Source: Latrodectus hesperus (taxonomy: Eukaryota > Arthropoda > Arachnida > Araneae > Theridiidae). Taken from it: a stretch of DNA of 64,000 bases. The stretch lies in NCBI GenBank assembly GCA_037975125.1, contig CM075851.1:123905063-123969062 (forward strand). The letters run 5' to 3'. Positions 27,901-39,010 of the stretch are shown here, piece after piece (position 1 is the stretch's first letter; every line of letters begins with the position of its first letter). Both the position numbers and the translations under genes were made by a program. The notes below the pieces were generated by a model. That model saw nothing but the letters and a program-made list of their open reading frames with translations. It was not told where the DNA came from and searched no databases.

Positions 27901-29640
27901 TACGTTTCCTTTCTAAATGTTTTCATTAGTTATAAATAGTATTAAATAGGGAAATTTTTTAATTCATCTTTTTTATTTTCTGCTATTCTCTGATGAATGT
28001 AATCTTTCTTAACATTACTAAAATATGATTTAAAATTATTTGATTGCTAATATCACACAAAAAATAGTTATATTTGTGAATAGAAATTTTTCTCACTTCG
28101 TTTATTACATATTAAAAAAATCATAATTTGTTAAAATATATTCATAACTATTACAATGATTGTATTCCTTATATATCCAGAGGTTTATTCACGTTATCTG
28201 TGCTGGAAGTCCTCTCAACTCCAATAAAGATCTTTCTGGGTGTTGAAAGGACTTTTCTATTTATTACAAAAACTAGCTTAGTATTAAGTAATTTGATATG
28301 ATTATGAAATTTCCATATATTCTTGGATTGTTTAAAAAACTAAAAAAATAATAGCAGTTAATTAATCTATATAAAGAAAACCAGATTAACATTCATAGTT
28401 CCTTAATTCAGGAAAAGCCGATACAATATTTATTTTCAGTAGATTTTTCACTTATAAATTATTTAGCTGAGAAAATAGGCAGTGATTTTTTCATATATAG
28501 TCTCAATTTAAAGCTAAATTTTCTTCAAAAGATAAAAATCCTGAGCTAATTTTTTAAGCTATTTGTTTTTTAATGAAAATTATGTATCGAAGTTAGTTAA
28601 TAACTAGTAGCCATAAACAGATAGAAAAATATCTTCTCTTTAAAAAGGCAAAAGAATTGTTTTTATTTATATTATATATTTGCTAAGTTAATTTATATAC
28701 ATGTGCATAAAATAATCATGATAAAATTTAATTTTATAAACTCTTGTTTATTATGCAAAAGAAAGGTCAACGCAATGTTACGGAATTAGAATCTTTAAGC
28801 TAAATGTATGTCTTATAAGAAAACTACCTGATAATTTGAAGAAAATTTTCATATTTTTAGTTTTAGAATACGAATAGTTTAAATATATTGTTATAAGGAA
28901 AACGCAATCTATGAATTATTTTTAACAATTGAATTGCAGAAAACTATAATTATGTGAACAGTAATAAATTTCACAACCGGAAATGTGTAGTGAAAATGAA
29001 TATTGATAATTTTAGTCTTAAAATGTAATCGCAACATTTAATAAAACTGTGCAAGTAATGATTAATTTTACAAACATATTTATTGCATTTAGAGATATGT
29101 GTGTAAAAAATAAAATATATTTTAAAAATATTTCACACACACACATTTGTTACACAGATACCTTTAATTATATTAAATGTACGTGAAATTAGTCTACCAG
29201 TACACTAAAAATTAATTATTATCTTAAACTGTTATTATGAATCAAGCTAATTAATAGCTCAATGGACTTGATTTCATTAATAATATTTTGAATCCATTGA
29301 TAATATTTCAAAATATTTTTGATGTTCTTAATTTCCTATTTTCATGAAAGAGACATCATTTATTGTATAAAGAGAGTAAATAAAGTTTCATGCTACTTTA
29401 AGTAAAAAAGTGATTACATAAATTATTATAAATATGAACGTAATTCTTTAACAAGAATAGTTTCAAACACACAAGTGATAGTTTCTGAATAATCTTGAAA
29501 TATGTTTGACCATAAAGTGTTATTATCTCCCTAAAGTATGTTTAACATAAAGTATTATTAACCATAATGTTTTTTTTTCTTTCGTTCAAGCTCAGATCAT
29601 GATTACAACAGTTTATTGCAACTCTCATTGGTTTATAATA
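21983..29640. other. 7.7 kb AT-rich DNA without recognised genes
   Basis: The longest blank stretch. Open frames at 24225-24467, 24433-24615, 25511-25741 and 25725-25919 were read and show no conserved motif. The 24.2-24.7 kb part is somewhat less AT-rich than its surroundings and could be an eroded element or exon, but I cannot assign it. A small 12-bp-arm hairpin (AGTCCTCTCAAC ... GTTGAAAGGACT) lies near 28208-28254. Confidence 0.5.
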
Positions 29641-29643
29641 CCC

Positions 29644-29675
29644 ATGACGTCAGATGACGTTTCATCAACGTCACA
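29644..29675. promoter_or_regulatory. Cluster of CRE/ATF-like sites
   Basis: The stretch holds a full palindromic TGACGTCA, a TGACGT and an inverted ACGTCA within about 32 bp. CREB/ATF-type bZIP proteins recognise TGACGTCA. No gene start is visible beside it, so function is uncertain. Confidence 0.4.
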
Positions 29676-29868
29676 TGGTAATGAGACATAGTTGTAAATG
29701 CCACTTGTTGAAGAATTTGCTGCCTGCCTTCAAATCACATTCTCCGAAGGCAGCAAATAAGGAGAAATTCACCATCGAATGTTTGAGAAAAGTGTCGAAG
29801 TTCATTTCGTTAATAAAACGATTTCTTATGTAAGGAGAAAAGCATTTGTTTGAGAAGCCGTTTTCCAT
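29671..29868 (-). other. Unassigned small open frame (65 codons)
   Basis: A frame starting MENGFSNKCFSPYIRN and ending HLQLCLITM. The surrounding ~230 bp are less AT-rich and the residue mix is ordinary rather than low-complexity. It contains an imperfect hairpin, TTTGCTGCC..CTTC against GAAGGCAGCAAA (about 29717-29757), which is unusual inside coding DNA. No domain recognised; it may be a decayed exon or part of a repeat. Confidence 0.2.
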
Positions 29869-30046
29869 TAATTCAACCCATTAAAACATGGAAAATAGAA
29901 AGTAGAAAAAGCGAAATGAAAAAGAAATTACAAAACACTTTATTGAATTTTTAAAAACATCATTAATTAATAGAATTCTAGATTAATAATTGGGATATTT
30001 ATAAACAATATTTTTTTCTTTATGTTATGTGGATATTACGATTTTT

Positions 30047-30105
30047 GCTTCCTACTTGAATGATATCTTAACTGAACAAGTTAAGTTATCATTCAAATAG
30101 GAAGC
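30047..30105. repeat. 27-bp-arm hairpin
   Basis: Arms 30047-30073 and 30079-30105 pair at 25 of 27 positions around GAACA. The arm begins GCTTCCTACTTGAATGATAT. A diverged relative lies at about 31757-31840, where CATTTAAGCTTTCTACTTGA starts a similar set of repeats. The shape would suit a foldback element or a small-RNA precursor. Confidence 0.8.
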
Positions 30106-30249
30106 TTAAATGGGGATAGATATATATTAATATTTATCTCTATTCCTACATCATATTAATAATAGATATATAGTAACACGAAATAAATTTAGATTAAATG
30201 ACAATTTTCTTACAATATTTACTAGCAAAATATGTACAAAGTCAATGAA

Positions 30250-30465
30250 ACTATATGAAGAGGACATGATAAACAACTAATTTCAAAACACATTTTAATC
30301 TATCATGATTCATTTTAATTATAAATGATAACTATCATTTTATACTATTAATAACGCTGCAGCAAATTCTATTTTATATAAATAACTAAATATAATGTAA
30401 ACATTAACTTTTATAGCATAGTAAGGTAACTAAGGAAAAAGATACAGTTGCTCTCATTTCTTAAA
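30250..30465 (+). repeat. Left arm of diverged long inverted repeat
   Basis: Reverse-complement similarity to about 31875-32175. Anchors are GCTGCAGCGTTATTAATAG (complement) against GTAGCAGCGTTATTAATAG, and TAAGGTAACTAAGG against its partner near 31905. Identity is estimated by eye at 75-80%; the right arm carries an extra duplicated block. Confidence 0.6.
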
Positions 30466-30538
30466 ATTCATCAATTCGTAAATTTTCAACAAGAAGAAAA
30501 TAATTTCATTAACTCGTGGAAACACAATATATCTATGG

Positions 30539-30546
30539 AACAAGTT
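30539..30546. repeat. hAT-like element target duplication, left
   Basis: AACAAGTT, which matches AACTAGTT at 31735-31742 at 7 of 8 positions. Confidence 0.75.
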
Positions 30547-31734
30547 CAGTATCCCCATACACTTGGCGACGCGGCGAATTTTTTTGTCGCCAAGTTGCCA
30601 AGCTAGGCGCGCGTTTATTAAAACGGGAAGTTTTCTTAAATTCGATCAAAAAATAAGCAGTTCAGAAAATCTAAAAAGGGAAATAAAAATAAATAACGGA
30701 CTTACTTGATATGAAGTTAAGCTGACATGCTGATTGGTATATTAATTTCGCCATTTTATTCGTTTGTTACCAGTGTTTCACATTTCAGTAAAAATAATTA
30801 TCTAATTTTACAAAAAAAGTATGGAAAAATATTTTTCTAAATATATATACTTTATAAAATTTTAAAAAAAGCATGCAAAAACTTATTTTTCAAATATAAA
30901 CATTTTTTAAAATTTAAAAAAAAACGTGAATAAAATATTTTTTAAATAAATTTAAGTAAATAAAAATTTTAAGTAAATAAAAATGAAACACGAATACAAT
31001 AATAAAATACATGTAAACAATAGAATTTAAATAAAATAATTACACTTTCTCCAAATCAAATTTCCGTTAAGAAATTAATATTTGCGAATCATAAATTAAT
31101 TAATAATTTGGAATCCTGAGCAATAATCCATCATTATTATCTTTAATTTTAGCTAATAGAATTTGTTGATATTTTTCGACAACATTTTTAACATGAGACA
31201 TTTTTAATTAAAGCAATAAATAAAGTAATTAAAACAATAAAAATATGATAATAAATTAAGAAAACGAAATAAGGAAAAATAAATATTTAAAGATTTTAAA
31301 TATATAAAATAAAATGTATCATTTAATAAAAAAATATATTAAAATTAAACCAAATAAAAGTAAATAATATAAAAGAAATAGTAAAAAAAATTTACGATAA
31401 TTGGACACTGGCGACAACGAAACACAAGAGCGGGAAAGCAACAGTAAACGAAATTAAAATGACTAGCAATTAAAACGTAGAACAATTAGCAAAGAAAGTT
31501 CTGGAAAGTTCTCGAAGTGAAACTAAAAAAGCTATTGCCACTAAAAAAAGCACATATATAACGTAAAAATTATTTAAAGCACGAGAAAAACGGAACCTGG
31601 CAACGAAAAAATAAAAATAATAACAAAAACTAAATTTGGCAACAATACAATAAAAACAAAAGCTGAAATCGGCAACACTACAACGTAAACAACGGCTACC
31701 AGATTTGGCGAGAAATCAGTGTATGGGGATACTG
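30547..31734. mobile_element. Nonautonomous hAT-like DNA transposon
   Basis: A 1188-bp element with exact 17-bp inverted ends CAGTATCCCCATACACT (30547-30563 and 31718-31734) and an 8-bp flanking duplication with one mismatch. CA...TG ends and an 8-bp duplication fit the hAT superfamily. The ends carry several GGCAAC/GGCGAC-type words (for example around 31599-31710), like the subterminal transposase-binding repeats of hATs. The left end also folds on CTTGGCGAC / GTCGCCAAG (30562-30593). No transposase frame exists; the interior is AT-rich filler. Another superfamily with 8-bp duplications is possible. Confidence 0.82.
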
Positions 31735-31742
31735 AACTAGTT
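31735..31742. repeat. hAT-like element target duplication, right
   Basis: AACTAGTT, the partner of 30539-30546. Confidence 0.75.
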
Positions 31743-31874
31743 CCATATCTATTCCCATTTAAGCTTTCTACTTGAATGAAAGCTTAACTTGCTAAGTTAA
31801 GCTATGACATATAAGCTATCATAGCTTAACTTGCTCATTCAATATATAGCTTAAATTCCTCAGTTATCATAGAA

Positions 31875-32175
31875 TCAAGAAATGCATAAAAATATTTTTT
31901 CTTGGCTACCTTAGTATGTTATAAAAGATAATTTTTGCATTATATTTAGTTACTTATATGAAATATTAGAATTTGTGCTGCATCGTGATTAATAGTAGAT
32001 ACACTAAAAATACACTAAAATGTGATTTTCGTTATTTATAGTTATCAATAAAAATGTTATAATTTGTAGCAGCGTTATTAATAGAGAGTTATTGCTTATT
32101 ATAATTAAAGTGAGTTATGGCACACTAAAATGTTATTCAAAATTAGTTCTTTACTATTGCCCTCTTTATATAGTT
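31875..32175 (-). repeat. Right arm of diverged long inverted repeat
   Basis: Partner of 30250-30465. It is longer than the left arm because a block with GCTGCATCGTGATTAATAG (near 31977) and GTAGCAGCGTTATTAATAG (near 32067) is present twice in diverged form. Confidence 0.6.
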
Positions 32176-33872
32176 TTTATTAACTCATCAAATAACTTGC
32201 CAATTTTATTTGCCTATATGGAATTAAATCTATAAGATATTTCTATATTAAAATTAATTAAATGTTATCGCTTACACCTTTTTCTAATAATTGATGGTAT
32301 TGTACAAAATCTAAAAATTATTTTCTATAACAATAAACATACCAAAAATTCTAAAAAAATCTTAAAGGATATTTTTTTATAAAATTGGTTTTGTTTATTG
32401 CAAATAAAAACAATTTCACAATTAATTAATATAATAATTAATTTATTAATTTCATTTAAACAAATAAACTTAAAATTTAATATTTGTAGTCAGGTCAGTT
32501 GTAAAAAAAGATTTTATAAATTATCCCGGGGTCACAAGAAGAATTTTACATAATTATTTCTTATCATTAATTCCTCATCATATTCAAACAATTTCTATTG
32601 ATGTAGCAACAATCTGTACACAAAATATTTAATATTTCTTTTGAGAAGTTATTGTGAGGCTTATAAATAGTTAAAAATTACATTTTAGGATAATTCATAA
32701 ATATATTCATTTTCCAAACATTTGTTTCTCAAAGATGTAAATTTTTAACATAATATATAAGAATTACATTCACCTCTTGGTTTACAGTGTGATGATTATA
32801 TTATTGTTTTATATATCATAAGAAAATATTTCTTGAATGAAAGAAAATTTTATTGCTTAGCACTGAGCTTTATGTCAATTGAGAAATCTGTAAAGCAATG
32901 AATAAAGAATTGTATTTATTTAAAGGATAATATTTTCCAAAGTTTACAGTACAGCCTGAATAACATATGATAATGTATCGCTAAATAAAGCCCAGTATGT
33001 CAGAACATGGAAAGAAAAATACATTAAGGAGAAAAAAATAAGTATAGTCAAATGATTCATGACTTAGGTGTCTAAGGGAGTCAATAGTATTGACTAGATG
33101 CTGATAGAATCATAAATCTTAATTTCGAAGAAAATACATATTTATGAGGCCACATCAACAGCTTCATTTCGTCAATGGAAAATATATTCATACTTGTAAG
33201 GATTTTCTCAGAGCATGAAAATATAAAAATGTGGTATAGTATCTAGTGGAATAAGCTTAATGTTGGCGAGAATATTTTATTCTGTGTAATATTTACAAAG
33301 CAGTATTTTTATTATAATGAAAAGGAATTCAACAGTACAATAAGATAATATTAAGAGGAGATATTTTTTTAAAATAGTATTCATTCTCATTTTAAATAAA
33401 TAGCATTAAACATCAGGGATTCTAAAATACTATTAAAATATATCTAATTTCAACAATTTAATCAATCTTAACAATTAGTGTTAAATTAGTAGGGAATGAT
33501 TTTTAAATAATGCGATTGTTTTTAGATATCTAGATAATTCATTCTATAATCAAAATTGTAAAGTTATTCCTATTTGCAGTTTATCATAATATGTTCAAAT
33601 CACTTACTAATTTCATACTCTTAAAATGCAGACAAATCATTTGATTCTGGAAATTAAATATCTTATTATTTTATAGAAGAACATTAAGGAATCATTACAC
33701 ACGATTATTATTTTTATTTTATATAAAATAAAAACAAATTCAAATAATTCATTATAATTAATAATTTTTACTTAATACTTTACGTTAAATAAAAAGGACC
33801 CGTAATGTGATTCTGAGAAAGTTCATTCAGGAAAAAGTTTGTATTTAGCCTTTTTGTTGATATAATTTTTCC
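32176..33872. other. AT-rich intergenic DNA
   Basis: Nothing recognisable. Confidence 0.5.
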
Positions 33873-33888
33873 ATATATTATCAATAAA

Positions 33889-34170
33889 GCCCGGTGGCTT
33901 AGTGGTAGCTTTTCAGCTCCCATGACACAGGTCCGAGGTTCGATCCTCGGGCTGGGCAAGGTTGGCTCAGCCTTTCATCCCTTCAGTGGGTCGATTCACT
34001 GAGTACCAAGCATGCTTGGGAACTAAACATTGCGGGTTGCACGTTAGGCCGATCTCCTAACTGGGACATATGCTTCTCACCCCAGGGCCCTCGGTCATGA
34101 AAACAGTTATGGGCACTGTAGGCCTTGACCCACATGGGCTGACGTGCCATGGAGTGGAGTTTAGTTAGTT
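33889..34170 (+). mobile_element. tRNA-derived SINE, type A, copy 2
   Basis: The head is still tRNA-shaped: the 7-bp acceptor pairing GCCCGGT / GCTGGGC and the TPsiC stem CCGAG / CTCGG are both complete (G-U pairs allowed). The A box TGGCTTAGTGG is at 33895-33905 and the B box GGTTCGATCC at 33937-33946. The body shares CAAGCATGCTTGGGAACTAA and CACCCCAGGG with copy 1 at 4126-4395. An imperfect duplication, ATATTATCAAT before and ATATTATTAAT after, marks the ends. An open frame on the opposite strand (33983-34189) is an accident of SINE sequence. Confidence 0.9.
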
Positions 34171-34522
34171 TATATATTATTAATGACATAAATTAGTTAT
34201 TTGCAACGATCAGTGGTTTCCGCATTTGATAAAAGCTAATTTGCTTCACAAAAAATTTCATAAATATTTAATAATTTGGTATTTTGCATTAGCAAAATAT
34301 TAAAAACTATTTTAATTTCTAAGTTTAAATTTAAAAATTCTGTTTATTTTATAACTTATTCTTTGTGATCAGGATTTTCTCTTAAATTAGATAAAGTCCT
34401 TTAAAAATTAAAATGATTTAAATTCCATTTAAAATATTAATATGAGTATTTCAATCATATTAATTAATTTATATTAAGATTTCTTTTTTGTTGGTTCTGC
34501 ACTCAAGATAATTTGTTTATTG

Positions 34523-34525
<3 letters not shown>
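34171..34525. other. AT-rich intergenic DNA
   Basis: Nothing recognisable. Confidence 0.5.
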
Positions 34526-34601
<76 letters not shown>

Positions 34602-34620
34602 TATATATATATTATATATT

Positions 34621-34686
<66 letters not shown>
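34526..34686. repeat. (AT)n microsatellite with phase shifts
   Basis: AT array interrupted near 34593-34625 by TAATAT / ATTATAT shifts and TTTATGTA, followed by a short GATA run at about 34696-34708. Confidence 0.97.
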
Positions 34687-34688
<2 letters not shown>

Positions 34689-36250
34689 AATATTTAGATA
34701 GATAGATAGTTGTTAAAATGATTGAAAATAAAATGTTTACCTGTAAACAAACAGATATATTGAGTATAGTTAATTCCAACATTTTTTATTGAAATTTTAT
34801 GTAGAAAATAAATTATTATTAGTTATTACATACAAATTCAAAAATTTAAACTTATATTACATTTATTAAGTTAAACGAATGAAATTTTTAGCAATATCAA
34901 AACAAATCAAATTGCCAACCAAATTAAATTTTTATGGACAGTATAATTATTTATATTGCATGCTGTTTTATAAATAGGGAAAGAAGTAAGCAAATTTCTA
35001 TCATACAAGTGTCACTGTGAAATGTTTGATATACTTAGATTTTAAAAAAATATTTATAAAATTTAGAAGAGAACAAAAAGTTGTCAATAGCTAGTTAATA
35101 GCTTAGTTAAAAATAGAAAAATGAATAACGAAACGTACTCTATTTTCTTAAAATGACTAAATTGTTAGTCTTATTGTATGCTTGAAATATTAATATGGTA
35201 AAAACACTATCTTCTTTAATTTCAATTTTTTAAGGATTTTTGAATTGTATATCAATAAGTTGTGGGTTGTTTTTGTACTTCCAGCTTAATGGCTTTGAAC
35301 AGCTGTAATTCTTAATAAAAGGGTTATAAAAGGGAGAAGGGTTACATTACGTTTCTATGGCCATTGTTTTTTTTTTTACTTTAATTTAGGCATGGTATTA
35401 TTTACATTGACGCATATTTTAGTTCGTTGACGTGTTGGAAAGTTAGATAATGAGATGTAGATTTTATCAACAGTTAAAAGTTTCAAAAGTACGTGTAACG
35501 CAAAGGCTAGTAACATAAAGAGAATTAAGTTTTTCTTTACTGATTCTGTCATGAATTTTCATTTTATGGATGGTGATGAATCCAATGTTAAGATCCTTTT
35601 GTATAAATGGACTGCTGCAGAGATTATTATCGATCCATATTTTCCGATGGCAGACACAGTACGAAATTGATGATGGCCATGCGGTATATTCTTCATCTTA
35701 AGTAGAACTACTACTTTGAAATTCTGTAACACAACTAAATACACTAGTTAAAGATTAACATTTATTTACAAATGTTAAATGGTAAACATTTAGCACATTC
35801 CTCTTGTTTTACTCCTAGTGATAAAACATAGAAATACAGTGACAATAGTCTAATAAATTACATTTTTTCGGTCTAAAACTTACTCACTTGACGCTAAACT
35901 ATTTGCGATAAAAAAAATCGCTTATGAACATAAAGTATTTAATAATTTTGGTTTTCCATTGATTTTTCCACCACTTATAATATGTATATAAAAATGTTTT
36001 GAGTGATTCTTGCATCTATAACATTATTTACTGGGATAATTATGCCACTTTCAATAAATTAATGGTTTTATCAAAATAAGATAAATATTCTTTAAGTAAG
36101 TGAAACTAAAAGTTCTTCTGTTGTCACCGAATACTTGGATCAGTTACATTAAATAATAATACGCGTCTATAAATAAAATTTATTTTTTCCAATTTGTCTG
36201 TATTTTCCAATTTTCTGTATTTCCAATTTCTCTGTAATATTCTAAATGAC
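34687..36250. other. AT-rich intergenic DNA
   Basis: No gene recognised. A 61-codon minus-strand frame at 35559-35744 has no recognisable motif. Confidence 0.5.
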
Positions 36251-36512
36251 AGGAGCCGCCCAACTTGTCCAGTGGTCAGCGTGCCTGACAGCGGATAGGT
36301 TCAAATCCTGGTTCGAACATGGATGTACTTTCTCTCTTTATCTATCTTGTCTTTGTTCTGTCCTTGTATGAATAAGTTGTGAATGGTTTCTTACCCTATA
36401 AATGGGCACCTATGCCATGTGTGTACTAACTGCACACCTAAATATGGTTCAGTTGAAAAAGTGGAGCAGCGCACCCCATAATGCCTACCTAGCTAGCACA
36501 CGTCAAAAACAG
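36251..36512 (+). mobile_element. tRNA-derived SINE, type B, plus-strand copy
   Basis: Starts GGAGCCGCCCAACTTGTCCA, with a B box GGTTCAAATCC at 36298-36308. The body landmarks are TTCGAACATGGATGT, ACCCTATAAATGGGCACCTA and GTGGAGCAGCGCACCCCATA, with a TAGCTAGCACACGTC end. It aligns throughout with the copy at 8227-8478 but lacks about 10 bp just before the B box, which shortens the tRNA-like head. I saw no clear target duplication. Confidence 0.88.
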
Positions 36513-37115
36513 CAACTGACGTTATTATATGTTTCCAAAAATATTTGTAATGAATATTGTTAAACGATTTCACAATATTAACTCGTGTGTAATAGCATAA
36601 CTAATGCACGATTCTCTCCATAACTATTGAAAGCATTTCAATAATTTTAAAAACAATTTTGATACGTTATAAACTAAATTGATAGCTCAAAAATAAAAAT
36701 TATTAAATTTAATAATTAAAATATATATTATTGAAACTACAATCTTAATACTTCTTATTACCAGCTGCAGTAAGATTGACTATTACATTTTAAATTAAAA
36801 AATAAATCAGTTAATTGCACTAATATACCTTTGTAGTACATTTCTTTTAACAACTACTTTTTTTAGGTCTTGGATGACAAGCTAAAAACATATTTTTGTA
36901 ATATTTCTGTTATACTTATTTATACTGTACCAACTTCTACTGTGCTTAAAATGTCTTGCAAAATGCATATTGAATTATTTTATGCATTGAATTTTATTTA
37001 CGATACTTGGTACTAAATTATAAAACTAGTCAGTTATAGTCTGTAATAATGGTTATTTCTGACTTTTTAATAAACTTTTTGACAAATATAGATCAGGTAC
37101 TTTTATTCTAACATT
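36513..37115. other. AT-rich intergenic DNA
   Basis: Nothing recognisable. Confidence 0.5.
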
Positions 37116-37635
37116 TTGTCCTAGATCCAAATCGGTGATGCAATGCTTCAACTGTCAACAATTCTACCACACGGCCGATACTTGCCATATCAAACCCAAA
37201 TGTGTAAAATGTGCAGGAGAGCACAATACCAGGGACTGCCCCCATGATAAGTTAGAAAAAGCAAAATGCATTAATTGCCAAGGGGATCACCCGGCGAGCT
37301 ACAAGGCTGCCCCAAATTCCGAAAGCCAAAAACGGCATTTAGCAAAAAAACCAATACTGTTTTTAAAAACAGCATGAAAACCAGTAATGTTAGAGAAGGC
37401 ATCTCCTATGCGAGAGCTGTCTCCCCCACCCCCCTCAAGAAACAGAACCAACTCCTCTGAAGAACAATACAGAATTCAAAGAAGAATTTTCAGAACTTTT
37501 TCAATTAGTGAAAGAAATCAAATTAATTTTTAAAGGCGTCAATATCAAAAATCTCACTAACGAACTGCAAAAAATCCATCCCCTATGGATAAGATATTTA
37601 AGCTCTTAGAATACCTTCCAGATATGACAAAATAA
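37116..37635 (+). pseudogene. LINE ORF1 (gag-like) fragment with CCHC zinc knuckles
   Basis: A 5'-truncated ORF1 of a jockey/X-element-like LINE. Around the ATG at 37138 it reads two zinc knuckles, CFNCQQFYHTADTC (CX2CX4HX4C) and CVKCAGEHNTRDC (CX2CX3HX4C). A third, CINCQGDHPASY, has its last Cys changed to Tyr. These bind nucleic acid and package LINE RNA. A frameshift near 37300 moves the frame to one encoding KFRKPKTAFSKK and SYARAVSPTPLKKQNQ. A second shift near 37455 leads to FKEEFSELFQLVKEIKLIFK, and a third near 37580 to the C-terminus MDKIFKLLEYLPDMTK with its stop at 37633-37635. The N-terminal RNA-binding portion is missing, and no ORF2 follows. Confidence 0.85.
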
Positions 37636-38827
37636 TTACTCAATAACTTTTCTTAACTTTTAAATAAATAAAATATAACGTAATTTAACAAATATGAACT
37701 AAAATTTCCTTATATTATTAATAAAACTAACAACATAAATATTTAAATATTAAAATAAAAAGAAAATTAAACTCAAAATCTAACAGCTAAAATTCTTAAA
37801 TAAGCCCCGCCCACTAAGTTTTAAACTTCCAATCATATGCCAATCAGTAACAGCTATAGTCTGCCACTCCATCTCCAGCTCCAGTTGAGGGTGAGGGTCC
37901 TAGGACCCAGGTACCTCGGAAACAAGGCTATACCAGCCAAAGTAGCATTTTGTCCTAAAGTTGGTTTTAGAAACTTTTTAGTAGACACAATTGTTTTTTT
38001 CTACAAGTTCTTCGATAGTTAACATATAAAAGACATATGCTTCGTCACAACTCCTGTGGATATTAAAAAAATCTAAAATGTGAAAGTTTTCCGAGAGACA
38101 GCTAAAGAAGGAATTGACAAATAAGTAAAAAAAGAGAAAATTGTGCCAAGGTAAAAATGACAACTACCTGAAGCCAACTTTCGGAATAAATGTTAAAATA
38201 AAAGTATGCGATATGTATAGAAAGTAAATACTCTGAAGTAGTAAAAGCAGTTATTTAAATTATTAAGAATGATGTGTTGTATGTTTTTGAAACTATTTTT
38301 CGTAAATTAAGTCAGCGCAGCATGTAGATTAGGGAGAAGCAATGTGATGTTCATTGTCCTAACACAGACATGCAAATTTATATAACTAAAACCCTGAATA
38401 GAAATTTATCGCTTTGATATTATTTACAGTATGGCAAACTGATAAAATAAGATGAACCTATGAATAAAAATAGATTACTAGAGGTTAAAATTGCCTGTTA
38501 TATAACGCATAGTATATATACTTTCATACAATTCAACTTAATTTATTCATGTAACTTAAAATAATCTATTTATATTTCCATATTTATTTTTTCAAATGAG
38601 TATTCAAAACAGTAATCGTATTACAAAACAGTTTAAATTTCAAAAACATTTTCAATTACTAAATATATGTTGCAGAACAAAATTTATCATTTATGTATAC
38701 TACTATGCACACCGAATACCAGATGATGAAAAGTGTGTGGTACCGACAGGTTATAAGAAAAAATTTTTCTTTTGTATTAAAATTTATTTAAAAGAAAGTT
38801 ATTTTTTAAATAATAACAAAGATTTTT
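37636..38827. other. AT-rich DNA with one GC-rich islet
   Basis: No gene seen. At 37800-37970 a GC-richer patch contains GCCCCGCCCACTAAG and a perfect 14-bp palindrome GGGTCCTAGGACCC at 37895-37908. It may be part of a decayed retroelement; I cannot place it. Confidence 0.45.
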
Positions 38828-39010
38828 TCCCAATTTCCGGCTGATTAATCCATGCAGCACTACGAAGGTGAATGTGATGGCAACGTGTACATCGTGGCAC
38901 TTAGTGGGTGTCTCACCTTGGCCCCGAAAGTGAAAAAATAGAGAAACATCTTCAGAGAGTGAAGGGAACATCCATGTCCGAACCCGGATTCAAACTCGGG
39001 ACCTACTGGT
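38828..39010 (-). mobile_element. tRNA-related SINE, type C
   Basis: On the minus strand a B-box-like GTTTGAATCC (complement at 38986-38995) is followed by GGGTTCGGACATGGATGT, the same middle module as in type B SINEs. The remaining ~140 bp (CACTTTCGGGGCCAAGGTGA, ACACCCACTAAGTGCCACGA, TTCGTAGTGCTGCATGG) are unrelated to types A or B. So it is a separate SINE type with a shared central module. The 5' boundary is approximate; no target duplication was found. Confidence 0.65.

Noticed and set aside
33889..33958. A genuine tRNA gene
   Set aside because: The head folds partly like a tRNA, but it continues into a ~200-bp body shared with the copy at 4126-4395 and is flanked by an insertion duplication, so it is a SINE.
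33983..34189. 68-codon minus-strand frame
   Set aside because: It lies inside SINE type A copy 2, antisense to it.
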